Origin: DATAGZ01 sp036263455
GTDB lineage: Bacteria > Pseudomonadota > Alphaproteobacteria > Dongiales > Dongiaceae
Length of the DNA stretch: 64,000 bases
Direction of reading: 5' to 3'
Assembly (NCBI GenBank): GCA_036263455.1
Contig: DATAGZ010000014.1
Location: forward strand, 1-64,000
Shown: positions 18,533-27,600 of the stretch, in pieces
Layout: each line of letters opens with the position of its first letter
Position numbering within the stretch: the stretch's first letter is position 1
Program-made: the position numbers and the translations under genes
The notes under the pieces: model-generated
What the model saw: only the letters and a program-made list of their open reading frames with translations
Databases searched by the model: none
Told to the model about the DNA's origin: nothing

Positions 18533-19144
18533 TTATCTAAAGCCGCATAGTGCCATTCCTGCCGGAGATTTTATTGTATCGGTATTACGAATCGACTGAC
18601 AATAATCTATAAGGGCATTATCTAAGGTAGTGCATTTCTCTAAGTTCATACTATTCAATGCTGCGAGCGCGCCTTTAAGTGGAAAAGTCTCCTCCACTTT
18701 AAACTCCTCCATTTTCAGTACTAGTTGACCTGCTTTCTTAATGTCATCTACAATTCTTAAGATCTGATCGTTTTGATCTCTGCTGTTATTATAAGCAGTG
18801 GTCAAATTTTTACTTTTGGGAGGCCCGCCATAACCATCTATTGCGGAATCAATAGGTTCTATCGAGCCAATGTGTACGACTATTGGGTGACTAACGTCAT
18901 CAGTTTGGAAATTAATCTTGAGTGCTTGATCTGCCCATGCTCTTATCGTATTGGGCAAAGTTATTTCTATGCCTGCTTCTGCTTCAGATGAGCCGCAAAA
19001 AATTGCAACCTGACCTCCATAACCGTTTTTAACGGCAGCTCTAACATTGTGTGATCCAGGAACAATTCCAAATGTCCAGGCGTATTCTTCCGCGAACGTT
19101 GAAGTAGAGATTAGTATCAGAATAGCCGTAGTAACGACACGCAT
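18533..19144 (-). CDS. Secreted cargo protein, unknown function
   Basis: Start 19144 is chosen over the longer open frame (to 19231) because it gives a clean signal peptide (MRVVTTAILILISTSTFA/EE) preceded by GGGGAT. The mature protein is about 185 residues, with a central polar region (KNLTTAYNNSRDQNDQ) and a C-terminal Cys-containing segment (KCTTLDNALIDYCQSI). No known domain is recognised. Its pairing with the anchored protein at 17821 suggests a two-component extracytoplasmic function carried by the element. Confidence 0.6.
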   Translation of the reverse strand: MRVVTTAILILISTSTFAEEYAWTFGIVPGSHNVRAAVKNGYGGQVAIFCGSSEAEAGIEITLPNTIRAWADQALKINFQTDDVSHPIVVHIGSIEPIDSAIDGYGGPPKSKNLTTAYNNSRDQNDQILRIVDDIKKAGQLVLKMEEFKVEETFPLKGALAALNSMNLEKCTTLDNALIDYCQSIRNTDTIKSPAGMALCGFR

Positions 19145-19264
19145 GATGATCCCCATACCGTTGTAGCCCGGCTGGTGCCGGGCGGTTGGAATATGCGAGG
19201 TATGGGCTACGCATACCCACCTATTTCCCAATCATCAGTGAAAAGAATGCCCAAAAGGGAATCT

Positions 19265-19442
19265 CCCACTGAATGGAGAAGGGTGTTGTATTCAGTGGGC
19301 CACCCGACAAAGCGTCGGTGCCCATACCTACATACTCAAGCTTCAATGATTCCACTCGTTGAAGCTTGAGCCATATCGTAGACCTTTGAAAGGGACATGC
19401 AAGAGGAAAATTATTGAGGAATTTCAATAAGAAAGGTCTACG
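19265..19442. repeat. Cluster of three hairpins between transposase and cargo genes
   Basis: Three perfect inverted repeats lie in tandem: CCCACTGAAT/ATTCAGTGGG (19265-19274, 19290-19299), CTCAAGCTTCAA/TTGAAGCTTGAG (19335-19346, 19359-19370) and CGTAGACCTTT/AAAGGTCTACG (19377-19387, 19432-19442). The last overlaps the transposase stop region. They could terminate or attenuate transcription between transposase and cargo, or mark the junction where cargo was acquired. The gap 19145-19437 holds no convincing gene. Confidence 0.75.
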
Positions 19443-20364
19443 CTCTTTCTACGAGTTCTTTGAAAGTGATCGTCTTGTTGCCCATAGTGCGACCAAGAAC
19501 GTAATCAAATAGATCATCCTGGTTAGCTCGACGATTGAAGCGATAGTTCCACTCTTTCAAATACCTGTGCAGATGCTTCCCCGACACTCCATGAAAGGTG
19601 CCGTTGAGCCAAGCCTTGATGTTGGAAAAGAGGATATGGACTAGCGGCAATACCGTCTCGGCGTTCTTCCCTGAACCTTGAACGGTAGGCATATGCTTGA
19701 ACTCCATCAAATCGGCATAGCCCCTCCATCCATCGGAGACGATCTTTGTTTTCGTCTTCACGTTTGTACGGATGAAGTTGCCTAAATGCTCTATAGACGC
19801 GCCAGGGATCACGGCAACACGAGCATTTCCCGCTTTGTAGCCGCTCTTCTTTATGCCTTTGTCCTTTGTCGTTGCTTTCTTTTCCACAGCAATAACAATC
19901 ATGCTCTTGTTGATCTTTTGAGAACGGCCACGATTCCCTTTTTGCCTTCGCCCTCCATAGAAAGTCTCATCTACTTCAACAAAATCCCTTAGCTGAAATT
20001 CCTTACGCTCATACAAAGCATTCCTAAGCTTATGCATCATGAGCCATGCTGTCTCATAGCGTAGCTTAAGTTCCTTGGAAAGAAAGGTTGCACTGATACC
20101 GCGCTTATCATTAATCATCATATAAGCTGCATAAAACCATTTCGTTAAAGGGGTTCTCGTCTTTTGGAAAATCGTTCCTACCAATACGGATTCTTGATTA
20201 TTGCATTGACGGCATTCAAAAACGATAGGACGACTTTTTAATTGCCATCCATGATCATGTCCACAATTCTTACACACAAAGCCATTAGGCCACTTCAAGT
20301 AAGCCAATGCCTTAATGCATTCCGCTTCAGTCGAATATTTCTTAACAAAAGATAGTATCGTCAT
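19438..20364 (-). CDS. IS1595-family (ISXO2-like) transposase
   Basis: The 308-residue protein catalyses transposition of the surrounding element. Residues 31-54 form an N-terminal zinc ribbon (CKNCGHDHGW ... CRQCNNQ). The DDE-type ISXO2 core follows: VDETFYGG supplies the first Asp, SDGWRGY the second, and HILFSNIKAWLNGTFHG with HLHRYLKEWNYRFNRR is the family's C-terminal signature. Length is normal and I see no frameshift or stop. Its start faces the divergent gene at 20498 across an AT-rich intergenic region that must hold both promoters. Confidence 0.92.
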   Translation of the reverse strand: MTILSFVKKYSTEAECIKALAYLKWPNGFVCKNCGHDHGWQLKSRPIVFECRQCNNQESVLVGTIFQKTRTPLTKWFYAAYMMINDKRGISATFLSKELKLRYETAWLMMHKLRNALYERKEFQLRDFVEVDETFYGGRRQKGNRGRSQKINKSMIVIAVEKKATTKDKGIKKSGYKAGNARVAVIPGASIEHLGNFIRTNVKTKTKIVSDGWRGYADLMEFKHMPTVQGSGKNAETVLPLVHILFSNIKAWLNGTFHGVSGKHLHRYLKEWNYRFNRRANQDDLFDYVLGRTMGNKTITFKELVERA

Positions 20365-20497
20365 ATGATTTTTATAGATGATTCTATAATTGTTGTCAAC
20401 TTGATATGTTAACTAACTATAGTATTGCATAGAATAAGTTATACTAGGGGTAGGAAAAGGAATGTGGTATAGTAGGGAATAGTTAGAGAGGGGGGTT

Positions 20498-20806
20498 ATG
20501 GCTGTATATTTGATATCATTCAGAATCAATGAAAAGATGGATCATCAAAACAAACGTTACGAGGCGTTGACGAGTCTTATAGAGGACGAACTAATTGGCG
20601 ATTGGTGGGGAGAAACTACGTCCTTTTACATAAAGGAAAGCATTTTAGATATTGACTCTCTCGCGTCAAAGCTAATAAATAAGATAAACGAGCGTGTAGA
20701 CAAGCTCTTATTGTTAGACATCAATACCAAAAATGGAAGAACAAGTGGAGATTTTTTCGACCAAGTTACGCTCGAAACACTTATCGATAAAAATCCTGAT
20801 GAATAG
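20498..20806 (+). CDS. Small Cas2/VapD-like cargo protein
   Basis: The 102-residue protein (MAVYLISFRINEKMDH...) has a very strong ribosome site (GAGAGGGGGG) before ATG 20498. The pattern is a first beta strand AVYLISF, then RYEALTSLIE, GDWWGETTSFYI, and DKLLLLDINTKNGRTSG. It resembles the small ferredoxin-fold proteins related to Cas2 and VapD (strand, helix, W-rich strand with TSF/STW, helix, DxLLLVxI strand). Some members are mRNA-cleaving toxins. No CRISPR array or other cas gene is present. Divergent from the transposase, it might regulate or stabilise the element, but that is speculation; the fold call rests on pattern only. Confidence 0.55.
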   Translation: MAVYLISFRINEKMDHQNKRYEALTSLIEDELIGDWWGETTSFYIKESILDIDSLASKLINKINERVDKLLLLDINTKNGRTSGDFFDQVTLETLIDKNPDE

Positions 20807-20918
20807 CTATAGGAACCCTAAGTATTTTAGCGATGTAAAGAACTAAACTTCCTCGCCAAAATTTTTTGCGTATTCTTTTTCTTTTTTCTTCCGGTGTTTC
20901 TTTCTTTTGCTTCATGAA

Positions 20919-20956
20919 GATATTTAGGAAATCATGCAAGCGATATTCTAAATACC
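20919..20956. repeat. Right subterminal palindrome
   Basis: This stretch is an imperfect palindrome (GATATTTAGGA ... ATTCTAAATACC) whose reverse complement closely matches the left structure at 17396-17431, including the shared TTGCATGATT core. The bases from 20807 to the right inverted repeat otherwise hold only a weak minus-strand frame. Confidence 0.6.
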
Positions 20957-20998
20957 GGGTAATCATGATTTTCTCTTGATTAATTATAGGAAATTATT

Positions 20999-21022
20999 AC
21001 CTGTGCTAACAGGATAGGGATG
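20999..21022 (-). repeat. Right terminal inverted repeat
   Basis: This is the exact reverse complement of the left repeat over 24 bases, ending ...GGGATG, immediately followed by the TTGATTAA duplication. Confidence 0.9.
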
Positions 21023-21030
21023 TTGATTAA
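21023..21030. repeat. Target-site duplication, right copy (TTGATTAA)
   Basis: Identical to 17146-17153 and directly outside the right inverted repeat. Confidence 0.85.
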
Positions 21031-21151
21031 AATCTCGCCAATTGCGATTGTTTTCGTGGCACCCAGATAGCATAAGTTAGCGGATTTCCCGGTGTCACGG
21101 GCATCGCGTCGCTTGCCATGGGCATGACGCTCATCGTGGGTGGAAGCCCAA

Positions 21152-21319
21152 GTACGGACCACCACCCTCGTCTATGACATCGACGGTCGCCTCGCTCAAG
21201 CGAACTATCCCGATGGACCGGGACAAGGCCTCGCCTACAGCTATGATGCGGCGAACAATCGCATCCAGATAGCTAGCGCCGATTCCCGCCATGCTGGGGA
21301 CCAACGTCTAACGCACTGA
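21152..21319 (+). pseudogene. Rhs repeat remnant
   Basis: A 55-codon stretch reads RTTTLVYDIDGRLAQANYPD, then GLAYSYDAANNRI, a textbook YD repeat, and ends at TGA 21317-21319. No start or ribosome site exists and upstream sequence is not Rhs-like. Together with the debris at 4018-4230 it brackets the autotransporter and the mobile element, so an Rhs locus was probably broken up here. I see no gene from 21031 to 21151 or from 21320 to 21409. Confidence 0.7.
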
Positions 21320-21409
21320 GAAAGGAATATACATACAGCTAGCCTTCTATGAATCAGCCCGCTTCAACCCTTTAAGCGCTCGTAGCATGCATAGGCGTCT
21401 TTAGGCCAC

Positions 21410-22174
21410 ATGGCTCCCCTTCCTGGACGCATTCAAACTTTTTGCCGAGGGGCGAGCCCGGAAATGCAGGCGGTTTGGGAAAAGGCTCAGTCGGGCATGA
21501 GAAGATCCATTACGAGGCCCCCGAGCGCCGTTCGTCTGGCGGACGAGATGGCCGTATTTCTCGATTGGTTCAACGGCGAAGCGCGCCTCGATCCCGTGCT
21601 GAAAGCGGCGATTGCCCATCTTTGGTTTGTTACCGTACACCCATTCGATGATGGCAACGCCCGCATCGCACACGCCATTGCCGATATGGCGCTTGCGCGT
21701 TCCGAGGGAAGTCCGCAGCGCTTCTACAGCATGTCGGCACAGATTCGTCAGGAATGTAAGGAATATTACGCCATCCTCGAGTCCATCCAGAAAGACGGTC
21801 TCGATATTACGGCTTGGCTGCAATGGTTCTTGGCTTGTCTAAATCGGAGCTTTGATAGAGCCGAAGCTATTCTAGCCAATGTTCTGTTCAAGGCGCACTT
21901 CCGGGAGACCAGTGCCGGCCAGCCGATTAACGAGCGCCAACGCAATGTTCTCAATCGCCTGCTCGACGGATTTGAAGGCAAACTCACCTCATCGAAATGG
22001 GCCATGCTAACTAGTACTTCTGCCGATACTGCGCTGCGCGATATAAGCGATCTCATGGCACGAGGCATTCTGATGAAGAATGAAGCGGGAGGGCGTAGCA
22101 CGAGTTATTCCCTGGCGATGAGAAATGAGGACGATTACGGATCAGCACAAAGGCCGCGCCTTAAGAAACATTGA
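21410..22174 (+). pseudogene. Decayed Fic-domain protein gene
   Basis: The open frame encodes 254 residues of a Fic (AMPylator-type) protein of the DUF4172-containing kind: RLADEMAVFLDWFN, AAIAHLWFVTVHPFDDGNAR, ITAWLQWFLACL, LNRLLDGFEGKLTSSKWA and a C-terminal winged-helix end (TALRDISDLMARGIL, GGRSTSY). The expected 100 or so N-terminal residues are absent. Near 21500-21530 the family motif HEKIHYEAP is in the next frame, showing a one-base shift. The active-site motif HPFxxGNGRxxR is changed to HPFDDGNARIAHAI, losing the conserved Gly and the second Arg. It is therefore called a pseudogene, although the 3' part is intact. Confidence 0.7.
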
Positions 22175-22518
22175 CAATGAAAGCTCGAAAGAAACAATTG
22201 TGAGCGCTCTTACACTTCAACCGGCGCGGCTAGCATCGACTATGAGATTGACGTTGTCGCCGGCTTACTCGTTCGCCTCCTTACTCAACTCCTCCAAGCG
22301 GGCTATCCTCAACGTTGTCAACAATGCACTCAAAGGAGAAGACTATCAGGCGGCATGGCGAATGATGCGACGGCTATGATGTTCAAATCCGTGATCTCTC
22401 CCTTCAGGCATCCGATCAGTAGACAACTTTTGCGCGAATAAAATTGTAGCCCACATTCACGACATGCGTTTCCGAGCGTCTGAATGCTCAAAAAGCATCC
22501 AGCGACAAAGGGAATGGC
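22175..22518. other. Intergenic, no recognisable gene
   Basis: Between the Fic remnant and the sigma factor there is no frame with a convincing start or known domain. Some frames stay open (for example ASIDYEIDVVAGLLVRLLTQ around 22235) but match nothing I recognise. The region probably contains the sigma factor promoter and older gene debris. Confidence 0.4.
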
Positions 22519-23145
22519 ATGGACCGGGGGGAAGGAAACGGCGCTCCGCAAGGTGCGCAGTGCGTCACGTCTTCACAATTTTGGGATATTTGGCTACAAC
22601 ACCGGCTTTTCCTATGGCGCTATGCATTAAAGCTCACTCGCAGCACCGAGGATGCAAAGGATCTCCTTTCCTGCACCTTGCTGCGGCTTGCCACGCATAT
22701 AGGGCGGCACGAACCCGTCATCGTCGCCAATCCTCAATCCTTGCTTGTTACTGCGCTTAGAAACGAATTTCTCAGCCAACGGCGGCGCCTTATGCGCGAA
22801 TATCACCTTATCAGCAATGATGTCGATGTCTACGGTTCGGAGATGAAAGATGATACTGCGTTGACTGCAGAGGACACCCTTGCAGCGAGAGAAAGCAAAA
22901 ATGCGCTCCTTGCTGCTGTGGACAAATTACCGCCCTCCTATAAGCGTCTGTTCGATCTTCGCTTTCGTGAAGAGCGCTCCTACGAACAGATCGCTGGTTT
23001 GCTTGGTGCCTCGCAGGCACTGATCCGCAAGCGGATCCAGTTGTTACGTGCGAAATTGCGCGAGAACATGCAATCGGTCGATCCGGAGTTTTGCGCCCCA
23101 GTCAAGAGTGAAAAAGTTCACACCCCATCATTTCAGGAATCCTAA
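22519..23145 (+). CDS. ECF-type RNA polymerase sigma factor
   Basis: The 208-residue protein has a sigma region 2-like segment at about residues 20-95 (FLWRYALKLTRSTEDAKDLL, ANPQSLLVTALRNEFLSQRRR) and a region 4 helix-turn-helix at about 130-185 (LAAVDKLPPSYKRLFDLRF, RSYEQIAGLLGASQALIRKRI). The linker is short, as in ECF sigma factors. ATG 22519 follows AAGGGAAT. No anti-sigma gene is adjacent. Instead, 26 bp downstream lies a broken RebB-like gene, so the natural target may have been an R-body operon. The conservation of region 2 is modest, suggesting a divergent or degenerating member. Confidence 0.75.
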   Translation: MDRGEGNGAPQGAQCVTSSQFWDIWLQHRLFLWRYALKLTRSTEDAKDLLSCTLLRLATHIGRHEPVIVANPQSLLVTALRNEFLSQRRRLMREYHLISNDVDVYGSEMKDDTALTAEDTLAARESKNALLAAVDKLPPSYKRLFDLRFREERSYEQIAGLLGASQALIRKRIQLLRAKLRENMQSVDPEFCAPVKSEKVHTPSFQES

Positions 23146-23171
23146 GCACGTAGCAAAGGGAATATACGAAG

Positions 23172-23381
23172 ATGTCCGATCAAATGAATGCTCAGATCAC
23201 CGACGCAGTGATACAGACCAATGGTAAGGTCGTCTCGGAGCCACTGGCTCATGCGATAGCGACGCTCTGTCAGGTTATGAACTAGGCCTCTAGATCGACA
23301 TCGCCAAATGCGGTGGCAATGCAGCAAGCAACGAATCAGATTGCTACTGCCATCGCAACCGAAAGTTCTGAGCCACTGTGA
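23172..23381 (+). pseudogene. RebB-like R-body protein, interrupted by one stop codon
   Basis: The frame starts MSDQMNAQITDAVIQTNGKV with VSEPLAHAIATLCQ following, then hits TAG at 23283-23285. It continues in the same frame with NAVAMQQATNQIATAIATES to TGA 23379-23381. This is the RebB family pattern (ITDAVTQTNVKV, xEAPAMAxxxLYQ, NAVxxQQ), small proteins that assemble into coiled R bodies. The total of about 69 codons fits the family. Readthrough or a suppressor could restore it, but loss of function is more likely. No second reb gene is seen. It lies 26 bp after the sigma factor gene. Confidence 0.65.
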
Positions 23382-23956
23382 GATAGCAGAAATCAGCTAG
23401 TTCACCATAGGACTTTTAAAGAAGTTTCCGAGTAATACATACGCTGTTGCACCTTATTCCTCCCTAGAAGGCGCAGCAGCGGGCGCGCCCAGCGCACGGG
23501 CTTGTCCCCATCCCGGGGCGACGGGCGCGCCTCTCTCTTCGCGGCGGCCGGGTGGATTTTCCTTACCTCTGCCTTGCTTACCTTCGCGAAGCATTCTTTA
23601 ACGTGCTTGGATCGCCCTAGCCTGAGGGAGGTTCATACCATGACCTCTGGAAGCGAGGGGGCCAAGGTCCCGGCAGCCAGGCCTTGCCGCTAGCATCAGC
23701 CGAGGATTAGGCCTAACCCATGCCGGCTTCTGCTTGGCAGCATCCCAGCCTCCCCGGATTCTAAATATTCCAGTAAAGCGTACGCACGGGACCTTCGTTT
23801 CCGTGCCGAAGCGCCCCGTTTAGGGATAGCAATATCCCAAAAGCCGGATCAGTCGAGAGGGACGGGCGCACGACATTTCCTCCCACCTCGAGTGAATATT
23901 CACAATCCCTTCCTGAGATCGTCTCTTCGTTACAGACCTTATAACAGGAGGGATCC
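23382..23956. other. Intergenic, 575 bp
   Basis: No supported gene. It contains GC-rich sequence with repeated GGGCGCGCC words (23488-23530). A 17-codon frame MTSGSEGAKVPAARPCR starts at 23640 after GGGAGG and might be a leader peptide, but nothing else supports it. The last 100 bases presumably carry the promoter of the secreted protein at 23957. Confidence 0.4.
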
Positions 23957-24502
23957 ATGCAAATCAGAACTTTACTACGCAAAAGTTGGCTGGCGGCCGC
24001 AGTTTCTTTCGCTTTTCTACCGATACAAGTCATGGCAGGACAGGGTTTTTATGTCACGGTGGGAACCCATACGCTCAATACGCCAAATAATAACAGCGTA
24101 CAGGTCGCAAATGTCAATTATTCGGAATGGTATCTCGATCAGATGGTTGATGGCGCAACCATTCCTTTCAATCAATTCAGCAGCACCAACGTTTATACTG
24201 AACATTGCGCGGCCTTTGTTAGCTGCGGTAACGCCGCTGGGGATTCATCCTTCCCGCACGGCGGGATAGTTTTCTCTCTTTCCTATAATGGCGCCACCGC
24301 GGCCACTTATTGCCTGAGTAACGGTTCGGAAGGAAGCGCTGTGCCCCAATGCGGAAATACCATGGCTACTCAGGATACCTTTGTCATTAGCTGCATGCCG
24401 CAACCAGGGTACGTATGTGGCGGGACGTTCGGACAGAACGTCAACGTGGGTGGCAATACCCAATACCGACCGATTTTTGTCCTTGATTCGGCACCACAAT
24501 GA
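23957..24502 (+). CDS. Secreted Cys-rich protein of unknown function
   Basis: This 181-residue protein has a signal peptide (MQIRTLLRKSWLAAAVSFAF, cleavage after PIQVMA). A strong site, AGGAGGG, precedes ATG 23957. The mature part is Asn/Gly/Ser/Thr-rich with six Cys (EHCAAFVSCGN, TYCLSN, QCGN, SCMPQPGYVCGG), suggesting three disulphides in a beta-rich exported protein. No family recognised. It lies 123 bp upstream of the Rhs shell gene in the same direction and could be a co-secreted or accessory partner, but no direct evidence links them. Confidence 0.7.
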   Translation: MQIRTLLRKSWLAAAVSFAFLPIQVMAGQGFYVTVGTHTLNTPNNNSVQVANVNYSEWYLDQMVDGATIPFNQFSSTNVYTEHCAAFVSCGNAAGDSSFPHGGIVFSLSYNGATAATYCLSNGSEGSAVPQCGNTMATQDTFVISCMPQPGYVCGGTFGQNVNVGGNTQYRPIFVLDSAPQ

Positions 24503-24625
24503 GCTGGGCTAGGCCGGCGAATCTCGCGTCCCGAAGCAGAGCTTAACGTACCGGATCCGCTGTTCTTTCGAAATTATTTAAATAGACCCGTTTCTTTCCA
24601 CCACGACAATTCCTGGAGCTCTCTC

Positions 24626-27600
24626 ATGCTCATGGCATCTTTTCGCACCGCTTTTTCTTCTCGATTTGCCACCTGGATGAAGAGAAAACCTGCCTGGAAG
24701 CGGGTAGGGCTCCAGGAAGCCTGGCTGGCCCTTGCGCTAGCGTGCAGTCTTGCCGATCCGGTGTCCGCGGCCGGTACGGTCGAGACTGTCGCCGGCGGCA
24801 CGCATGCTAGCTTTGCCGTTTCACGCGATGGCGCAGCCACTTATTCCATTCCTTTGATGGTTCCGCCAGGAACGGCCGGCGCGCAACCTAGCCTCGGCCT
24901 TGTCTATAATAGTCTCCAAGGCGATGGCGTTGCCGGCGTAGGCTGGAGCCTGTCAGGCACCGGTACCATCACACGCTGCAACGCTACTCAGGCGATCGAC
25001 GGCTTCGTCGGCGGCGTCAATTATAATGCCGATGATCGTTTTTGCCTGGATGGCCGTCGCCTTGTTCAGGTCTCGTCTGCCGGCGAGTTCCGTACTGTCG
25101 TCGATAGCTATGTCAAGATCACGGCACCAGGCGGAATGCAGGCCTGTGGTAGCGGGCCTTGCAGTTTCCTCGTCCAGAATCCCGACGGCTCGTCGGAAGA
25201 GTTCGGCGCAAGCACGGATTCCCGGATCCTGGCACAGAACAGGACCGACGGTTCGGTGGCGACTTGGGCAATCACCAGCCGTACCGACGCCAATGGCAAC
25301 AGCATCGCCTTCACCTATGATACCAGTCAGCTCGCGCAAACGGGAGCCTATTACCTCTCCAGTATCAACTACACCGCGAATGCCACGGCCCCTTCTCCAC
25401 TCCAGGCAGGGCGATCGGTGCTATTTGGCTATGCGGCGGCACCGGGTTATGCCACGCAATATAGCAATGGCGGCGCCTTTTCCTGGAAGCAGGTCCTAAG
25501 CTCGGTTACTACCCAGGTCAACGGGAATACCGTCAAAATCTATAACTTGGCTTACGAAACCGGTGCCACCACGGGCCACAAGCGGATCTCCTCGATCACG
25601 GAATGCGATGGGAACGGTCAGTGTCTGGCACCGACCAGCTTTACCTACGAAGATGAGGGCGCCTCGCCAGGACAGTTCACGGCCGAGACACCAACCGCAC
25701 TCGGCAGCGGCGCCAATTCTAGCACGCAGCAGATTGCCGGCGACTTCAATGGAGACGGTCTGACGGATCTTATTCTCCTCGCTCCCAGTGGCACGATGAC
25801 CCAGGCTACCCTGTATCTGCGCACCAGCAACGGATTTAAGGCCATGCCACTCGGCGGCCTGGGGACCTGGTATAACCAAAGCACGCTCCTTACCGGCGAT
25901 TTCAATGGCGATGGCGTGACCGACTTGGCGCAGATCTACAAGAGCGGCACCATGGCAATGGTGCGGGGCTATCTGTCCACGAGCAACGGTCTTACCCCGG
26001 CAAATTGGAAGCAGCCCCTCGGCCCCTGGCCTAATCAAGGGCTATTCACCACGGGAGATTTCAATGGCGATGGTTTGGTCGATCTGGCTTCGATTGCGCC
26101 CCAGAATAACAATCTTGCCATCACCTCCTTCCAATCCACGGGCAGTGGTTTCACCACCGTTGCTTGGCAGGGGCTCAACCTGCCGTGGGAGGGAGGTTTT
26201 CTTCTGCCCGGCAATTATACCTCCAATCCGGTCACCTCGATCGCTTATGTACGTCCCTCGAACGGCTCCCTGGCGATCGATGTCATCGCGCTGAACGGCA
26301 GTCAGGCGGTAACGAGCCATTGGGTCCCAGCCGGATCGGCTGGCAATTGGGTGGAGGATCCTGTTTTCCTGGCAGGCGATTTCAACGGCGATGGCCTAAG
26401 CGATATCGGCTTCGCCTATCCTGATCAGGGCCAGATTTCCTTCAATGCCTTTCTTTCCAGCGGCACGTCGTTCCAAAACACGCCCCTGGGCCAGCGCATC
26501 CAATCTTTGAACAATCTCGGACAGATCTATGCAGCAGACGTCAATGGCGATGGCAAGAGCGACCTGGTGATTTCCAGCAGTGCTGCAGGAAACATGGCCT
26601 TCACGGTATGGGAAAACCGTCCGAGCCCGTCCGGCCTCAGCCTGGTAAATCCTGGCTTGGCGCTCAGTATCCCAGGCTCCTTTACCAATAACAACTTCAT
26701 GATCGGCAATTTTTCCGGTCTCGGTTATAGTGATGTGCTGCAGCTCTCCAATAGTGCTGGGAGTCTCAGCGCCAGCGCGTACGTGCTCGAACCTTATGAG
26801 CCTCACGCGGGCAAGCCCGCCGGCCTTCCCGATATGCTGGCGCAGGTCGAGGATGGATTAGGCGTCACGACAATGTATAATTATGCACCGCTGACCAATG
26901 TGCTGGGTCCAGTCTATACCCGAGGCAGCGGTGCGACCTATCCCCTTCAGGATGTTCAGAATAGTACCTACGTGGTTGCAGCACAGACAGTATCCGATGG
27001 CCTACAGCACAGCTACAAACTCAGCTATACCTACAGCGACGCCCGTATCGACGTGGCGAATTGGGGCTGGCTCGGCTTTGGCTCCGTAAAGACGATTAAT
27101 GCCGCCGCGGGCATCACCGAGGAGCGCAGCTACGCTCAAAACTTTCCCTTCATCGGCCAAGTAACCGGCCGGTTGGTAGAAGCCGCGCAGAATAGCGAGC
27201 CCTTGCAAGAGGTCCAGGTGAAGCTCGCCTGTGAAACTGGCACCGGCACCGCAAGCGCGCTTGCCAAGGGCTGCCAACAGCTCTCCCAGACCAGTGCCAG
27301 CGGCCAGCCGCAATATTTTAAGAACGTTTTTCAGGTAGTCGCGACCACCAGCTTGGAGCAGCTCTATCAGGAAGGCACGAGCAGCCCCGCCAGCAGCATC
27401 ACCCATACCTACACCTATGACGGCTATGGCAATCTGTTGTCGCGCAGTGACCAGGCGGTGGCAGCGAGCGGCACCAGTGCTCTCCAATATTGCCAGGCTA
27501 TAGGTAATAACGACAGTAATGGCGCCTGGAGGCTTGGTCTTGTTACCAACGCCAAGACGACGAGTGCCTCGAGCTGCAGCAATATGACAAGCTGGGATGC

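Larger units (their letters stand above)
17154..21022. mobile_element. IS1595-family element (3.87 kb) carrying five cargo genes
   Basis: The boundaries are set by 24-bp perfect terminal inverted repeats (17154-17177 and 20999-21022, starting CATCCCTATCC inward) and an 8-bp direct repeat outside each. Inside are an ISXO2-like DDE transposase (minus strand), four small or medium genes on its downstream side and one divergent gene on its other side. Removing the element and one duplication restores a continuous target sequence. It is AT-rich compared with the flanks. IS1595 elements are normally 1-2 kb, so the extra ~2.8 kb is passenger DNA. Intact ends and transposase suggest recent insertion and possibly current mobility. 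Confidence 0.9.

Noticed and set aside
20781..20966. 61-codon minus-strand frame near the right end of the mobile element
   Set aside because: Weak ribosome site, and the frame runs across the subterminal palindrome; more likely chance in AT-rich DNA.
23640..23693. 17-codon frame after a GGGAGG site
   Set aside because: Too short and without conservation or context to call; noted only in the intergenic entry.
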